Assembly: GCF_035918235.1 (NCBI RefSeq)
Contig: NZ_CP109485.1
Location: 9,517,001-9,581,000 of the forward strand
From: Streptomyces sp. NBC_01445
GTDB lineage: Bacteria > Actinomycetota > Actinomycetes > Streptomycetales > Streptomycetaceae
Direction of reading: 5' to 3'
Length of the DNA stretch: 64,000 nucleotides
In this document: piece by piece, positions 7,346 to 17,180 of the stretch
Layout of the letters: every line of letters begins with the position of its first letter
How positions within the stretch are numbered: position 1 is the stretch's first letter
Made by a program: the position numbers and the translations under genes
Notes under the pieces: generated by a model
Told to the model about the DNA's origin: nothing
Seen by the model: the letters and a program-made list of their open reading frames with translations, nothing else
The model's database searches: none

Positions 7346-8212
7346 TCAGCCCCGCGCGAGCTCGGTCAGCGCGTCGAGACGGGTGGGTGTCCAGCCGAGT
7401 TCGCGCCGGGCACGGGCGCCGGTGAACTGCTGGTCGAGGGCGAAGGCCTCGGCGACCGGGCCCATCCGCCGCACGGCCTCCTCAAGCGTCAGCGAGTCGA
7501 TACTGCCCGGACACCCGACGGCCCGGCTGAGGGCTCGGGTGATGTCCGCCAGCGGGACGTTCTGGTCGCTGACCCCGGCGTAGACAGAACCGGCCGGGGC
7601 ATTCAGAGCCAGTACGTACAGCTCGGCGAGGTCGTCCACGTGGACCAGGGCCCAGTGGTTGGCGCCGTCCCCGATGCAGGGCACGGCGCCGGCGGCGCGT
7701 CCCGGCTCGGCGAAGAACGACTGCACAAGGCCGCCGGAGTGGCCGTAGACGAGTCCAGGCATCACCACCACCGGGCGCTCCCCGGTGGCGGCCCGCGCGA
7801 GCACGCGCTTCTCGTTCTCCAGGCGCCACGAGGTGATGCGCGGCGGGCTGAGAGGGGCGGTCTCATCGACGACTCCGTCGGTGTTGCCGTATACCCAGAC
7901 CCCGCCTGTGTGTACATACGGGTGGCTTGCCGCGCCGTCCTGCAGGGCCTCCGCCGCGACGCGGTCGACGTCTGCGGTTCCCTCGGCGTAGTCCACCCCC
8001 AGGTGGATCACTCCGTCGGCCCGGCGGGCCGCCTCACGAAGGACGTCGGTGTCGGTGAGCGCCCCCGCGACAGGCGTCGCGCCCAGGTCCGACACGGTGC
8101 CCGCGGAGCGTTCGCTGCGCGCCAGTGCCGTCACCTCGATGCCACGCCGGATGAGCGCCTTGATGGTGGAGCGGCCGATGTACCCGGAGCCGCCCGTGAT
8201 GAAGACCTGCAT
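7346..8212 (-). CDS. NAD-dependent epimerase/dehydratase family protein
   Basis: A 288-residue extended short-chain dehydrogenase. The Rossmann motif is MQVFITGGSGYIGRSTIKAL (GxxGxxG). The catalytic YxxxK Tyr appears replaced: the region around SWRLENEKRVLA carries the Lys but the expected Tyr position reads Trp/Arg, placing it among the atypical NmrA/SDR48-like members. It probably binds NAD(P) and may act as a reductase or redox sensor. The ATG at 8212 starts exactly at the Rossmann strand. It lies downstream of, and in the same direction as, a LysR gene (112-bp gap). Confidence 0.82.
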   Translation of the reverse strand: MQVFITGGSGYIGRSTIKALIRRGIEVTALARSERSAGTVSDLGATPVAGALTDTDVLREAARRADGVIHLGVDYAEGTADVDRVAAEALQDGAASHPYVHTGGVWVYGNTDGVVDETAPLSPPRITSWRLENEKRVLARAATGERPVVVMPGLVYGHSGGLVQSFFAEPGRAAGAVPCIGDGANHWALVHVDDLAELYVLALNAPAGSVYAGVSDQNVPLADITRALSRAVGCPGSIDSLTLEEAVRRMGPVAEAFALDQQFTGARARRELGWTPTRLDALTELARG

Positions 8213-8324
8213 CGCCCTCACGGTCCTTTCGGATGGCGGCGGGAGGTCCGCCGCTCCTCCACCCTGGCCCGCTCCGCAGTCGGAGTCCAAGACCTCTTCC
8301 GTCGCCGGTGATGCCCTCAGGGCA

Positions 8325-9185
8325 TCAGTGCTGCGCAACGGCGATGCCGGCGAATTCCGGCAGCAGCGGGGACTGACGGTGAGCGCTCCAGGCAAGGCAC
8401 ACCTCGTTGGGGCCGATGTCGTCGATGGGTACGTGGGCGACATCGGTGTGCGTGTAGTAGGCCGCGGTGGAAAGCGGTAGGACGACGACGCCGCCGGAGG
8501 TCGCGACGTGTTCCAGCTTCTCCTCGACGCTGCGGAACGCGGGCGGTGGCCCTGGCCTCTCACCGCCGGCCCGATCGGGGAGGTCGCGCCACTCGGGGAC
8601 GGCGTCGGGGTCCTGCAGCAGGCGTTCGGCGGCCAGGTCCGCGATACCGATGGACTCCTTGCCCGCGAGGCGGTGATGCGCCGGCACGACGGCGACGCGC
8701 GGTTCCCGGAAGACCGGGCGCAGAACGAGACCGCTGTGGTCGACCGGCAACCGTACGAAGCTCACATCGACAAGCCCCTCGTGCACCGCCTGAACCTGGT
8801 TCTCCCAAGAGGTGCGCACCACCTCCACGCTCAGCTCGGGATGCCTGGCGGCAAAGGCCCGCACCGCGCCGGTCACGGTGATCCCGGGCATGAAGCCGAC
8901 CGTGAAGGTCGACGTCCCGTGCGCGGCCCGCTGGACACGATGCTGGAGCGCCTGCGCGCCGGCCAGCAGGGGACGGGCGTCCTCCAGCAGCTGGCGGCCT
9001 GCCTCCGTCAGCTCCGTGGACTGCTTGTTCCTGGCGAACAACTGCGCGCGCAATTCATGCTCCAGGGCGCGGATCTGCCGGGAGAGCACCGGTTGCGTGA
9101 TGTGCAGTCGCTCCGCGGCCCGGCCGAAGTGCAACTCCTCGGCCACGACCACGAAATAACGCAGCTTGCGCAGGTCGACATCCAC
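8325..9185 (-). CDS. LysR-family transcriptional regulator
   Basis: A 286-residue LysR regulator. The winged helix spans residues 1-60 ([20 protein letters not shown], then [16 protein letters not shown]), followed by the linker helix and an effector-binding domain with [16 protein letters not shown]. The GTG at 9185 is used, giving the usual [11 protein letters not shown] start. It precedes the epimerase gene in the same direction and diverges from the DGPF/sigma-factor pair, so either could be its target. The C-terminal domain shows no truncation. Confidence 0.9.
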   Translation of the reverse strand: MDVDLRKLRYFVVVAEELHFGRAAERLHITQPVLSRQIRALEHELRAQLFARNKQSTELTEAGRQLLEDARPLLAGAQALQHRVQRAAHGTSTFTVGFMPGITVTGAVRAFAARHPELSVEVVRTSWENQVQAVHEGLVDVSFVRLPVDHSGLVLRPVFREPRVAVVPAHHRLAGKESIGIADLAAERLLQDPDAVPEWRDLPDRAGGERPGPPPAFRSVEEKLEHVATSGGVVVLPLSTAAYYTHTDVAHVPIDDIGPNEVCLAWSAHRQSPLLPEFAGIAVAQH

Positions 9186-9290
9186 TGCATCTCCCGCCGT
9201 TCCGACTGTGCAGACGCCCTGCGCCCCAGGCTAATTCTCCGTACGTCCGCCGTGCTGCGCGGCTCTCACGCCGGCCGCATCGGGGGCAGA

Positions 9291-9635
9291 ATGAACAGGG
9301 TGAAGTACGTGCTGCTCATCTGCGACGACGAGAAGGTTTCGCCCAGCAACGAGGAACTCGAGGCGGACCCCGTACACCGGGCCTGGCTCGCGGATCTCGA
9401 CCGGCGGGGCGGCATGCTCGTCGGCGCGCGGCTGCGTCCGGTGGTGGACGCGACCACGGTCCGGGTCCGGGACGGCGAAACCCTGGTGTCGGACGGCCCG
9501 TTCGCGGAGACCAAGGACTTCGTCGGCGGCTTCGTCATCGTCGAGTGCGCGGACCTGGACGAGGCGATCGCGATCGCCGAGGGCCATCCGTACGCGCGCT
9601 GGGGTGGCGTCGAGATCCGCCCGGTCTGGGAATGA
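9291..9635 (+). CDS. YCII/DGPF-domain protein
   Basis: A 114-residue YCII-related protein carrying the DGPF signature ([15 protein letters not shown], residues about 66-80) and the closing [16 protein letters not shown]. The family forms small ferredoxin-like dimers of unclear biochemical role. Its stop overlaps the start of an ECF sigma factor as ATGA, the invariable pairing of the ECF42 group. It is presumed to act with, or be controlled by, that sigma factor. Confidence 0.9.
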   Translation: MNRVKYVLLICDDEKVSPSNEELEADPVHRAWLADLDRRGGMLVGARLRPVVDATTVRVRDGETLVSDGPFAETKDFVGGFVIVECADLDEAIAIAEGHPYARWGGVEIRPVWE

Positions 9636-10879
9636 CCGCGCCGGACGACCGGGTCCGGACGGCCGTCGACGAGGCGTTCCGGGACGAGTGGGGCCAGGTG
9701 GTCGCGACCCTGATCGGGACGACGGGCGACTGGGACCTGGCCGAGGACTGCGCGCAGGACGCGTTCGCCGCAGCGCTGACGACCTGGGCGCGCGACGGCG
9801 TGCCGCGCCGCCCGGGCGCATGGCTCACCACCACGGCCCGCAACCGCGCCACCGACCGGCTGCGGCGCGACGCCGTCGGCGCGGCCAAGCTGCGCCAGCT
9901 CGCCGTGATCACCCGCGACCCGGACGAACTGCCGGTGGAGGACATCCCGGACGAGCGGTTGCGGCTGATCTTCACCTGCTGCCATCCCGCGCTGCCTTTC
10001 CCCGCCCGGGTCGCGCTCACTCTCCGTACGCTGGCCGGGCTGAGCACCGCCGAGATCGCCCGCGCCTTCCTGACGGCCGAGCCGACGATGGCGCAGCGCC
10101 TGGTCCGCGCCAAACGCAAGATCGCCGAGGCCGGCATTCCGTACCGCGTGCCACCCGCCGACCTTCTCCCGCAGCGACTCGCCGCCGTCCTCGCGGTGCT
10201 CTACCTGATCTTCAACGAGGGGTACGACGACGAGGGCGCGGACGACCGCCGGGCGCTGACCGCCGAAGCGATCCGGCTGTCCCGGGTCCTGATCCGGCTG
10301 ATGCCCGGCGAACCCGAGCCACGCGGGCTGCTCGCCCTGATGCTGCTGCACGAGGCGCGGCGCATGACCCGTACGTCCGACGGCGTGCTCGTCACACTGG
10401 AGAAGCAGGACCGGAGCCGGTGGGATCAGGGGCTGATCGCCGAGGGGGTGGAGACCCTCGACGAGGCGCTGGCCACGAGGCGCACTGGGCCGTACCAGGT
10501 ACAGGCCGCGATCGCCGCCTGTCATGCCACCGCGCCCGACGCGGAGAGCACGGACTGGCCGCAGATCGCGGTGCTGTACGCGGAGCTGGCCCGGTTGGCC
10601 CCGTCCCCGGTGGTCGAGCTGAACCGGGCGGTGGCGGTCGCGATGGCGGACGGCATCCCGGCCGGCCTGGCGCTGGTCGACGAGCTGGCCGCGTCAGGGC
10701 GGCTCGACGGCTACCACCTGCTGCCCGCGACCCGGGCCGACCTGCTTCGCCGTTCCGGCCGGAGGGCCGAGGCCGGGCACGCGTACGAGGAAGCGGTGAA
10801 ACTGGCGCCGACAGAGGCCGAGCGCCGCTATCTGACAAGCCGGATCCGGGAGCTGACCAGCGGAAACGGCGAGCTGTGA
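9632..10879 (+). CDS. ECF sigma factor, ECF42 (DGPF-linked) type
   Basis: A 415-residue sigma factor. Region 2 contains [21 protein letters not shown] and the promoter-melting helix [18 protein letters not shown]. Region 4 contains [20 protein letters not shown] and [11 protein letters not shown]. The long C-terminal half (residues about 185-415) is a helical TPR-like extension with FNEGY near its start, typical of ECF42. No anti-sigma gene is adjacent; regulation through the extension and the DGPF protein is the current view for the group. Start ATG overlaps the DGPF stop. Confidence 0.9.
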   Translation: MTAPDDRVRTAVDEAFRDEWGQVVATLIGTTGDWDLAEDCAQDAFAAALTTWARDGVPRRPGAWLTTTARNRATDRLRRDAVGAAKLRQLAVITRDPDELPVEDIPDERLRLIFTCCHPALPFPARVALTLRTLAGLSTAEIARAFLTAEPTMAQRLVRAKRKIAEAGIPYRVPPADLLPQRLAAVLAVLYLIFNEGYDDEGADDRRALTAEAIRLSRVLIRLMPGEPEPRGLLALMLLHEARRMTRTSDGVLVTLEKQDRSRWDQGLIAEGVETLDEALATRRTGPYQVQAAIAACHATAPDAESTDWPQIAVLYAELARLAPSPVVELNRAVAVAMADGIPAGLALVDELAASGRLDGYHLLPATRADLLRRSGRRAEAGHAYEEAVKLAPTEAERRYLTSRIRELTSGNGEL

Positions 10880-11018
10880 CTGACGTCGTGCACATCCGGC
10901 GAACTTTTTCGCTGCCCGGTGTCGATCCGGGGGGTACATCTTCGTCGGTGGGGTGACAGTCGCTCTGGAGCGAGGCGGAGAAGGCCCTCCGGACAAGGAC
11001 ATGAAGGGATGAGTTCTC

Positions 11019-11747
11019 ATGAGCACCGAAACGAGCGCACCCGCACCCAAGGCCGTGGACCGAGCCGCCTACCAGGCGGAACTGGACGCGCTGCGGATCC
11101 GGGAGAAGGCGTATACCCGTGAAGGCGACGCGATCGCGGCGGCCCGCCGCCGGCTGCCCATGGTGGAAGTGAACGCCGGCGCCCCGCTGACCGGCCCCTC
11201 CGGTCAGGTCACGCTGCTGGACGCGTTCGAGGGCCGCACGCAGCTCATCGCGTACTTCCAGATGTGGCACACAGACCACCCCGCCGCCGACCAGTGCGAG
11301 GGCTGCACGTTTTTCAACAGCCAGGTCCGCGAGCTGTCCTACCTGCACTCCCGTGACGTCACTTACGCGACGCTGTGCCAGGGCCCGTACGAGGTGAGCG
11401 TCCGCTACCGCGACTTCATGGGCTGGGACGTGCCCTGGTACTCGGCCGAGGAGTCGATCGACACGCTGATGGCGGGGCGTGGTCCGTTCATGCTGGCGTG
11501 TTATCTGCGCCAGGGAGACCGCGTGTTCGAGACGTACTGGACCACAGGCCGCGGCGTCGAGGCCATGGATCAGACGTACAGCCTGCTGGACCGGACGGCG
11601 TACGGGCGGCAGGAGCCGTGGGAGGACTCGCCCGCCGGCTGGCCGCAGATCAGCGGTAACTACATGCGCACCGACGGACGCCCCACCGCCCAGTGGCCCC
11701 GCCTGGACGCCGGACGCTCCGACGAACTGGAAGCCGCCGGGAGCTAG
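11019..11747 (+). CDS. DUF899 thioredoxin-like protein
   Basis: A 242-residue member of DUF899, a thioredoxin-fold family. After YQAELDALRIREKAYTREGD comes the central fold (LIAYFQMWH, then DQCEGCTFF) and the closing part with TYSLLDRTAYGRQE. The CxxC within CEGC is in the position of a redox pair, but the family has no proven activity. An AAGGGATGAG ribosome-binding site precedes the ATG. A 139-bp gap separates it from the sigma-factor gene, so it could be a target of that sigma factor. Confidence 0.85.
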   Translation: MSTETSAPAPKAVDRAAYQAELDALRIREKAYTREGDAIAAARRRLPMVEVNAGAPLTGPSGQVTLLDAFEGRTQLIAYFQMWHTDHPAADQCEGCTFFNSQVRELSYLHSRDVTYATLCQGPYEVSVRYRDFMGWDVPWYSAEESIDTLMAGRGPFMLACYLRQGDRVFETYWTTGRGVEAMDQTYSLLDRTAYGRQEPWEDSPAGWPQISGNYMRTDGRPTAQWPRLDAGRSDELEAAGS

Positions 11748-11845
11748 GGCCTCTCGTTCGGATCACGCCGGGCTCGCGGGATCTGGCGCGGCCTGATCCA
11801 GACGAAAGACCCCAGTCGTTCAACCGGCTTGCGGCTGAAGGGAAT

Positions 11846-12796
11846 TCAGATCCACCCCCGGCGCGCCGCGATCACCCCCGCCTGGAAGCGGTTCGCGGCG
11901 CCCAGCTCTTGGTGGAGACGGCTGATCCGGCGCCGCATCGTCCGTACCGACCAGCCCAACTGGCGGGCTATCGCCTCGTCCTTGAGGCCGCCGACGAGGA
12001 GGGTCAGCATCTGGCGGTCCTCCTCGCCGAGGGGGTCTTCCTCGGCGGGGGCACCCAGTGGGGTCGCGGTGCGCCAGCACAGTTCCCAGTAGTCGATCAG
12101 GCCGTCGAGCAGGGCTGACGGGCGGATGACGGCGGCGCGCACCTCGGTGGTGAAGTCGAGGGAGAGCGGCATCAGGGCGAGGCGGCGGTCGGAGATCGCC
12201 AGCTTGATGCGCAGGCCCGGCAGTACGCGGGCTTGCTCGCCGTGCGCCACCAGCTCACGGATGTCGCCCAGGACGCCGGGCCACTCCAGCGCCTCGGGTG
12301 CGTAGACGGCGCGATAGCGGACACCCCGGGTGAGGGCTGTCGCCTCGACCGGGTTGGAGGTGGTCAGCGCGTACGGGGGGCGGTCCAGGGTGATGACCTC
12401 GTCGCGCGCTTCCTGCTGAAGCTGCACGAACCAGCGGCCCAACGCCTCGCCGCCGGTGATGACTTCGACCTGTTCGGAGCCGTCCTGCCGGGCCGCGGCG
12501 AACAGCCGCGACAGCTCGCCGGCCGCCGTCCGGACGCCGTCGAGATCGGCGGTTCTGGAGCGGACCAGCGACTCCAGGGCCGCGCCCGGCTCAATGGCCG
12601 CGTACCGGCGGCGGGTTCCGGCGAGCCGCCCGACCAGGCCGTTCTCGCGAAGCCGGTCGAGGGCGCGGGCAACTCGCTCGGTGGAGCAGGACAGATCACC
12701 CGCGAGGTCGGCGGGCGCGGCGGTGTGGCGGACGAGGATCGCCCGGTAGACGCTCTCGTCGAAGGCTTCGATTCCCGCGGCGGTCAGCTGAGGCAT
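11846..12796 (-). CDS. TrmB/LuxR-type helix-turn-helix regulator
   Basis: A 316-residue regulator with two DNA-binding ends. The N-terminus (residues 1-70) is TrmB-like: FDESVYRAILVR, then CSTERVARALDRLRENGLV. The middle is a ligand- or phospholipase-D-like sensor region with EVITLDRPPYAL. The C-terminus is LuxR-type: LTLLVGGLKDEAIARQLGW, VRTMRRRISRL and a final ANRFQAGVIAARRGWI. This combination is common beside secreted subtilases in Streptomyces. It diverges from the S8 protease gene with only 90 bp between starts, so control of the protease is likely. Confidence 0.88.
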   Translation of the reverse strand: MPQLTAAGIEAFDESVYRAILVRHTAAPADLAGDLSCSTERVARALDRLRENGLVGRLAGTRRRYAAIEPGAALESLVRSRTADLDGVRTAAGELSRLFAAARQDGSEQVEVITGGEALGRWFVQLQQEARDEVITLDRPPYALTTSNPVEATALTRGVRYRAVYAPEALEWPGVLGDIRELVAHGEQARVLPGLRIKLAISDRRLALMPLSLDFTTEVRAAVIRPSALLDGLIDYWELCWRTATPLGAPAEEDPLGEEDRQMLTLLVGGLKDEAIARQLGWSVRTMRRRISRLHQELGAANRFQAGVIAARRGWI

Positions 12797-12886
12797 GGGC
12801 GGATCTTGGCCCGTGTGTGCCAGCGGCAGCAATGGGCCAGGCCAAATCGTTGTCTGGACCACTCGCGTCCGATTAATTCGTCTGGC

Positions 12887-15800
12887 ATGACCCCTCGAAG
12901 AACCTTCACTGCCGGGCTCACGGCCGCCGTCATCAGCGGCCTGCTGTCCGCGGTGCCCCAGTCCGCCGGTGCGGACCCACACCAGGACCTCGAGCAGCGT
13001 GTCATCGTCACGCTGTCCGGGGATGCCGCCGCGACGGGCAAGGGCACGTTGCGGTCCGCCGACGTCAAGGAGATCGGTGCCGACCGCGCCTCCCTCGCCG
13101 CCCGGCAGAGGACGTTCCTCGGTGACGCGAAGGACGCCGGGCTGAGCACCGGTTCTCCGCGCCGCCTGAACCTGCTGCTCAACGCGGTCGCCGTGACCGT
13201 GAAGGCCTCCGATGTCGCCGAGCTGAAGCAACTGCCCGGGGTGGCCTCCGTCGTCCCCGACACCAAGGCGCACATCCTCACCGACGACAGTGTGCCGCTG
13301 ATCAACGCGCCGCAGGTCTGGCAGCGCAAGGACCCGGCGGGCAACGGGGCCGACGGCAAGGGCGTCACCGTCGCCATCCTCGACAGCGGCGTCGACTACA
13401 GCCACCCGGACCTGGGCGGCGCCTTCGGCAAGGGCCACAAGGTCGTCGGCGGTTACGACTTCGTCAACGGCGACGCCGACCCGATGGACGACAACGGCCA
13501 CGGCACGCATGTCGCCGGAATCATCGCGGGCAAGGCGGCCGAGAAGGGCGGTGTCACCGGTGTGGCGCCGGGCGCGGACCTCCTCGCGTACAAGGTCATG
13601 GACGCCGCGGGGGAGGGCTACACCTCCGACATCGTCGCCGGCATCGAGGCCGCGATCGACCCGGCCAGTCCGCACCGCGCCGACGTCGTCAACATGAGCC
13701 TCGGCGGCTACGGAGACGGCCGTGATCCGCTCGGCCTGGCCGCAACCGCCGCCGCCAAGGCCGGAGTTGTCGTGGTCGCCTCGGCCGGCAACGAGGGCCC
13801 GGGAAGCGGCACCGTCGGCACCCCGGCCGCCGCCGACGGCGTCATCGCGGTCGGGGCCTCGATCAGCGGGCTGCGCATACCCGGCGCCGCCTACAAGGGC
13901 GGCAAGAAGATCCAGACGTACCGCGGCATGATCTCGGCGAACCCGCCCGCCAAGCCCGCCACCGCCGAACTCGTCGACCTCGGCCAGGGCACCCCGGAGG
14001 ACTGGGAGCGGGCCGGAGACGTCAAGGGCAAGGTCGTCCGCGTCGAAATGATGGTCGCGGCCGTCCGTGACGACCTGTACGCCTCGGAGATCGAGACGGC
14101 CCGCGAGGCGGAGCGCCGCGGCGCGCTCGCCGTCATCGGCGGGCAGAACTCGGGCGGCGGACCGGTGCTCGCCGGGGGGCCGGACACGGCCGGTCAGCCG
14201 GGCGGCTCGGGTCAGCCGCCGCCCGGCGCGGACGGCACCGTGCCGCTCGACCCGGCGACGTCCGTCAAGGAGTCGGGCGACTCGCTGCGCATGGACTCCA
14301 TGGTCATGCTGGGTGTCGACGCCACTCAGTTCGCCGAGCTCGGCCGCCGCCTGGCGGACGGCAAGGTCGAGGTGACGATCAGCGGCACGGACGTCACCGA
14401 CAAGATCGCGTCCTTCTCCTCGCGCGGCCCCGACCTGAACTGGGACCTCAAGCCGGACCTCGTCGCACCGGGTTACGACATCCGCTCGACGGTCCCCAAG
14501 TCCCTTTACGCGCCCGGCTATTACCGCATGTCGGGTACGTCGATGGCGGGACCGCACGTCGCGGGCGCCGCGGCCCTGCTGCGCCAGCTCCGTCCCGGTG
14601 AGACCCCGGCGAAGGTCACCTCCGAACTCGTGGGCAGTGCGAAGGAGTTGAAGGACTACGGGACGACGACCACCGGTTCCGGACGGCTCGACGTCGCCGC
14701 GGCCGCGGACCGGGCGGACGCCGCCGTCACCACGACGCCGGCCACCCTCTCGTACGGACTCGCCGACCTCTCCCGGCACACCGTGGGCGGCAGCAAGAAG
14801 CTCACGGTCAACAACTCCGGCACACGGACCCGCACCGTCCGGCTGAAGGTGAGCGGCGAGGCCCGGGTCAGCCCGCGCACCCTGCGCATCCCGGCCGGCG
14901 GCAGCGCCGCCGCGACCGTCGCCCTCAGCGCCGACCGCCCCGAGGGCGAGGCCGAGATCAGCGGCACGGTCACGGTCACCCCCGAGCACGGCGCGGCCCT
15001 GCGCGTCCCGTACCTCCTGGTCGTACGGCAACTGTTCGTCCAGGCGGGTCCCGACCCGAGCGACGGCAAGTCCACCGCGGTCGTCTTCACACCGGCCCCG
15101 CTGGCGAAGCCGCCGGTGCTCACCGTGACACCGCCGCACGGCAGGCCCTACACGGTCACCACCGGACTCCGCTCCGGGAACGTCTATCAGGCGGAGATCA
15201 CCGGCCGCGGCATCGGCACCCATCTGGTCTCGGTGACCGGACGGACGACCGACGGCAAGACCCTGACGAGCAACCGGGACGGCTTCGAGGTCACCCCCGA
15301 GGACAGCCGCGACTCCCGCTGGCAGCCCGTCGGACCGAACTCGGAGAGCGGCAACATCACCACCGCGAAGAGCGACTCCGGGGCCGCCCTCCTCACCCAG
15401 TACTACAAGCTCGGCCCCTGGTCGACCGACGACAAGGGCGCGACCTGGAAGCAGCACTCCAGGCTGCCGATCGGCGACGTGGGCGGCCAGGCCTTCACCG
15501 TCATCGACCCGAAGAACGCGAAGCGCTGGTGGTACGCCGCCAACACCATGTCCAGCATCCCCCGTACGAGCTCGATCCTGCGCACCGAGGACGGCGGCCG
15601 CACCTGGGAGACCCTGGACACGCCCGACGTCCCCCTCACCGCCTTCCTCGCCGACGAGGCGACGAAGAGGCTCGTGGCCGTCACCCCCACCGATCTGCTG
15701 ATCAGCAAGGACGGCGGCGACACCTGGGCCGAGGAGCCCATCGGCATCCCCGTCGACGAGGTGTACGACGTGGCGATCGGCGGCGACAGCCTGTACTTCA

Positions 15801-17116
15801 CGGCGGGCAAGTCCCTCTGGAAGCGCTCCGGCCTCTCCACCGGCACTCTCGGCCCGGCCACCAAGGTCCATGAATCGACGGACGGGAGGGTCTCCGTCAC
15901 CGTGGCCGCGGACAGCCAGGTCGTGGCGATCTACGAGATCGGCTCGGGCGTCGTGGGCTCCTTCGACGGCGGGAAGACCTGGTCGACGCTGGACGACCAT
16001 GGCGTCGGCGGTACGGGGATGACCCTCACCGGCGGCGACATGTACGTCAGTTACGGCGGCGACATCCGGGTCGGCCGCAACCACGGCCGGCAGTGGAGCA
16101 CCATCCCGAGCGTCAACAACGCCTCGACGGCCTCGGACTTCGATCGCTGGGCCGATGGCTCCCTGACCGTCTCCGCGGAAGCCGCAGGTGTCTACCGGGG
16201 AACGGCCGAAGGCAAGGACTACCGACGACTGGGCGTCCAGGGCGGCACTGTCAACTCCCTCGCCGTCAGCGGAAACCAGCTCCTTGCGGCCGGCGAACAG
16301 GGCACACACCGCGCCCAGCTCCCGGTGTCGGGAGCGGAGTGGGGAAACACCGGCGGCGAGGGCACCATCGGCCTCTCGACCCGGCTGCTCCAGACCTCCG
16401 CCAAGGACTCACGGATCGTCTGGCGGGTGCGCGGCGACGCCTTCGGCGGCTTCCACCTGGAGCGCAGCGGCGACTCTGCCGCCACCTGGGAGGAGAAGGG
16501 CGCCAGCAACGGCAGTGTGTTCGCCCTGGACGTGCACCCCGCCGACCCCGACCGCGTCTACGTCTCGTACGGCAATCTGCAGGGCATGGGCCTGTTCTCC
16601 ACCGAGGACGGCGGGGCCACCTGGAAGAACGTGCTCAACGACCAGACGTACTTCACCGCGGTCGCGGGTGACCCGAAGAACCCGGACCGGCTGTGGCTCG
16701 GCGCCCCAGACGGCCTCTACCGCTCGGACAACGGCGGTGACGACATCACCAAGGTCGCCGACGGACGCGTCGACACCATCGAGTTCACCGGCTCGCGGAT
16801 GCTGACCGGCGGCGACACCATCAAGGTCTCGACGGACGGCGGGAAGACCTTCCGCACCGGCGACACCGGCAAGCTGCCGACGAGGGTCAGCGATCTGCTC
16901 CAGGTGGGCGGCACGCTGTACGCGGCGACCACCAGCTACTGGGAGACGGCCCTGCCGCGCGGCGGCCGCGGAGTCCTGCGCTCCACGGACGGCGGCCGGA
17001 CCTGGCAGAACATCTCCACCGGCCTCCAGAACCTCAATGCGACCACTCTCGCGGCCAACGGCGGCTGGCTGTACGTCGGCACGGTCCAGGGAGGCGTGCA
17101 CCGCCTGAAACTCTGA
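12887..17116 (+). CDS. Secreted S8 subtilase with PA domain and C-terminal propeller
   Basis: A 1,409-residue exported serine protease. The Sec signal peptide covers residues 1-29 (FTAGLTAAVISGLL core). An I9-type propeptide is followed by the catalytic Asp in AILDSGVDYSHPD (about residue 165), His in NGHGTHVAGI (about 204) and Ser in GTSMAGPHVAG (about 551). A PA insertion lies near residues 330-450, with a Gly/Pro-rich loop. Beyond residue about 800 are repeats of the Asp-box kind (EDGGRTWETL, KDGGDTWAEE, DGGKTWSTL, EDGGATWKNV, DGGRTWQNI), forming a sortilin/VPS10-like beta propeller. The start at 12887 gives a proper signal peptide. Confidence 0.9.
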   Translation: MTPRRTFTAGLTAAVISGLLSAVPQSAGADPHQDLEQRVIVTLSGDAAATGKGTLRSADVKEIGADRASLAARQRTFLGDAKDAGLSTGSPRRLNLLLNAVAVTVKASDVAELKQLPGVASVVPDTKAHILTDDSVPLINAPQVWQRKDPAGNGADGKGVTVAILDSGVDYSHPDLGGAFGKGHKVVGGYDFVNGDADPMDDNGHGTHVAGIIAGKAAEKGGVTGVAPGADLLAYKVMDAAGEGYTSDIVAGIEAAIDPASPHRADVVNMSLGGYGDGRDPLGLAATAAAKAGVVVVASAGNEGPGSGTVGTPAAADGVIAVGASISGLRIPGAAYKGGKKIQTYRGMISANPPAKPATAELVDLGQGTPEDWERAGDVKGKVVRVEMMVAAVRDDLYASEIETAREAERRGALAVIGGQNSGGGPVLAGGPDTAGQPGGSGQPPPGADGTVPLDPATSVKESGDSLRMDSMVMLGVDATQFAELGRRLADGKVEVTISGTDVTDKIASFSSRGPDLNWDLKPDLVAPGYDIRSTVPKSLYAPGYYRMSGTSMAGPHVAGAAALLRQLRPGETPAKVTSELVGSAKELKDYGTTTTGSGRLDVAAAADRADAAVTTTPATLSYGLADLSRHTVGGSKKLTVNNSGTRTRTVRLKVSGEARVSPRTLRIPAGGSAAATVALSADRPEGEAEISGTVTVTPEHGAALRVPYLLVVRQLFVQAGPDPSDGKSTAVVFTPAPLAKPPVLTVTPPHGRPYTVTTGLRSGNVYQAEITGRGIGTHLVSVTGRTTDGKTLTSNRDGFEVTPEDSRDSRWQPVGPNSESGNITTAKSDSGAALLTQYYKLGPWSTDDKGATWKQHSRLPIGDVGGQAFTVIDPKNAKRWWYAANTMSSIPRTSSILRTEDGGRTWETLDTPDVPLTAFLADEATKRLVAVTPTDLLISKDGGDTWAEEPIGIPVDEVYDVAIGGDSLYFTAGKSLWKRSGLSTGTLGPATKVHESTDGRVSVTVAADSQVVAIYEIGSGVVGSFDGGKTWSTLDDHGVGGTGMTLTGGDMYVSYGGDIRVGRNHGRQWSTIPSVNNASTASDFDRWADGSLTVSAEAAGVYRGTAEGKDYRRLGVQGGTVNSLAVSGNQLLAAGEQGTHRAQLPVSGAEWGNTGGEGTIGLSTRLLQTSAKDSRIVWRVRGDAFGGFHLERSGDSAATWEEKGASNGSVFALDVHPADPDRVYVSYGNLQGMGLFSTEDGGATWKNVLNDQTYFTAVAGDPKNPDRLWLGAPDGLYRSDNGGDDITKVADGRVDTIEFTGSRMLTGGDTIKVSTDGGKTFRTGDTGKLPTRVSDLLQVGGTLYAATTSYWETALPRGGRGVLRSTDGGRTWQNISTGLQNLNATTLAANGGWLYVGTVQGGVHRLKL

Positions 17117-17130
17117 CCACTCCCGAATAC

Positions 17131-17171
17131 GCGCCGCACGTGACCCCTGGGGGTGGGGGCGCGTGCGGCGC
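17131..17171. terminator. Bidirectional terminator hairpin
   Basis: A 10-bp stem GCGCCGCACG (17131-17140) pairs with CGTGCGGCGC (17162-17171), and a CCCC/GGGG pair tightens the loop. It separates the convergent subtilase and MFS genes. Confidence 0.65.
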
Positions 17172-17180
17172 TTCGTGGTG

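Noticed and set aside
11846..16309. A 1,487-codon open frame on the minus strand opposite the subtilase
   Set aside because: Only its last 316 codons (11846-12796) look like a protein family. The rest is an antisense shadow of the subtilase, with repetitive Arg/Gly/Val composition.
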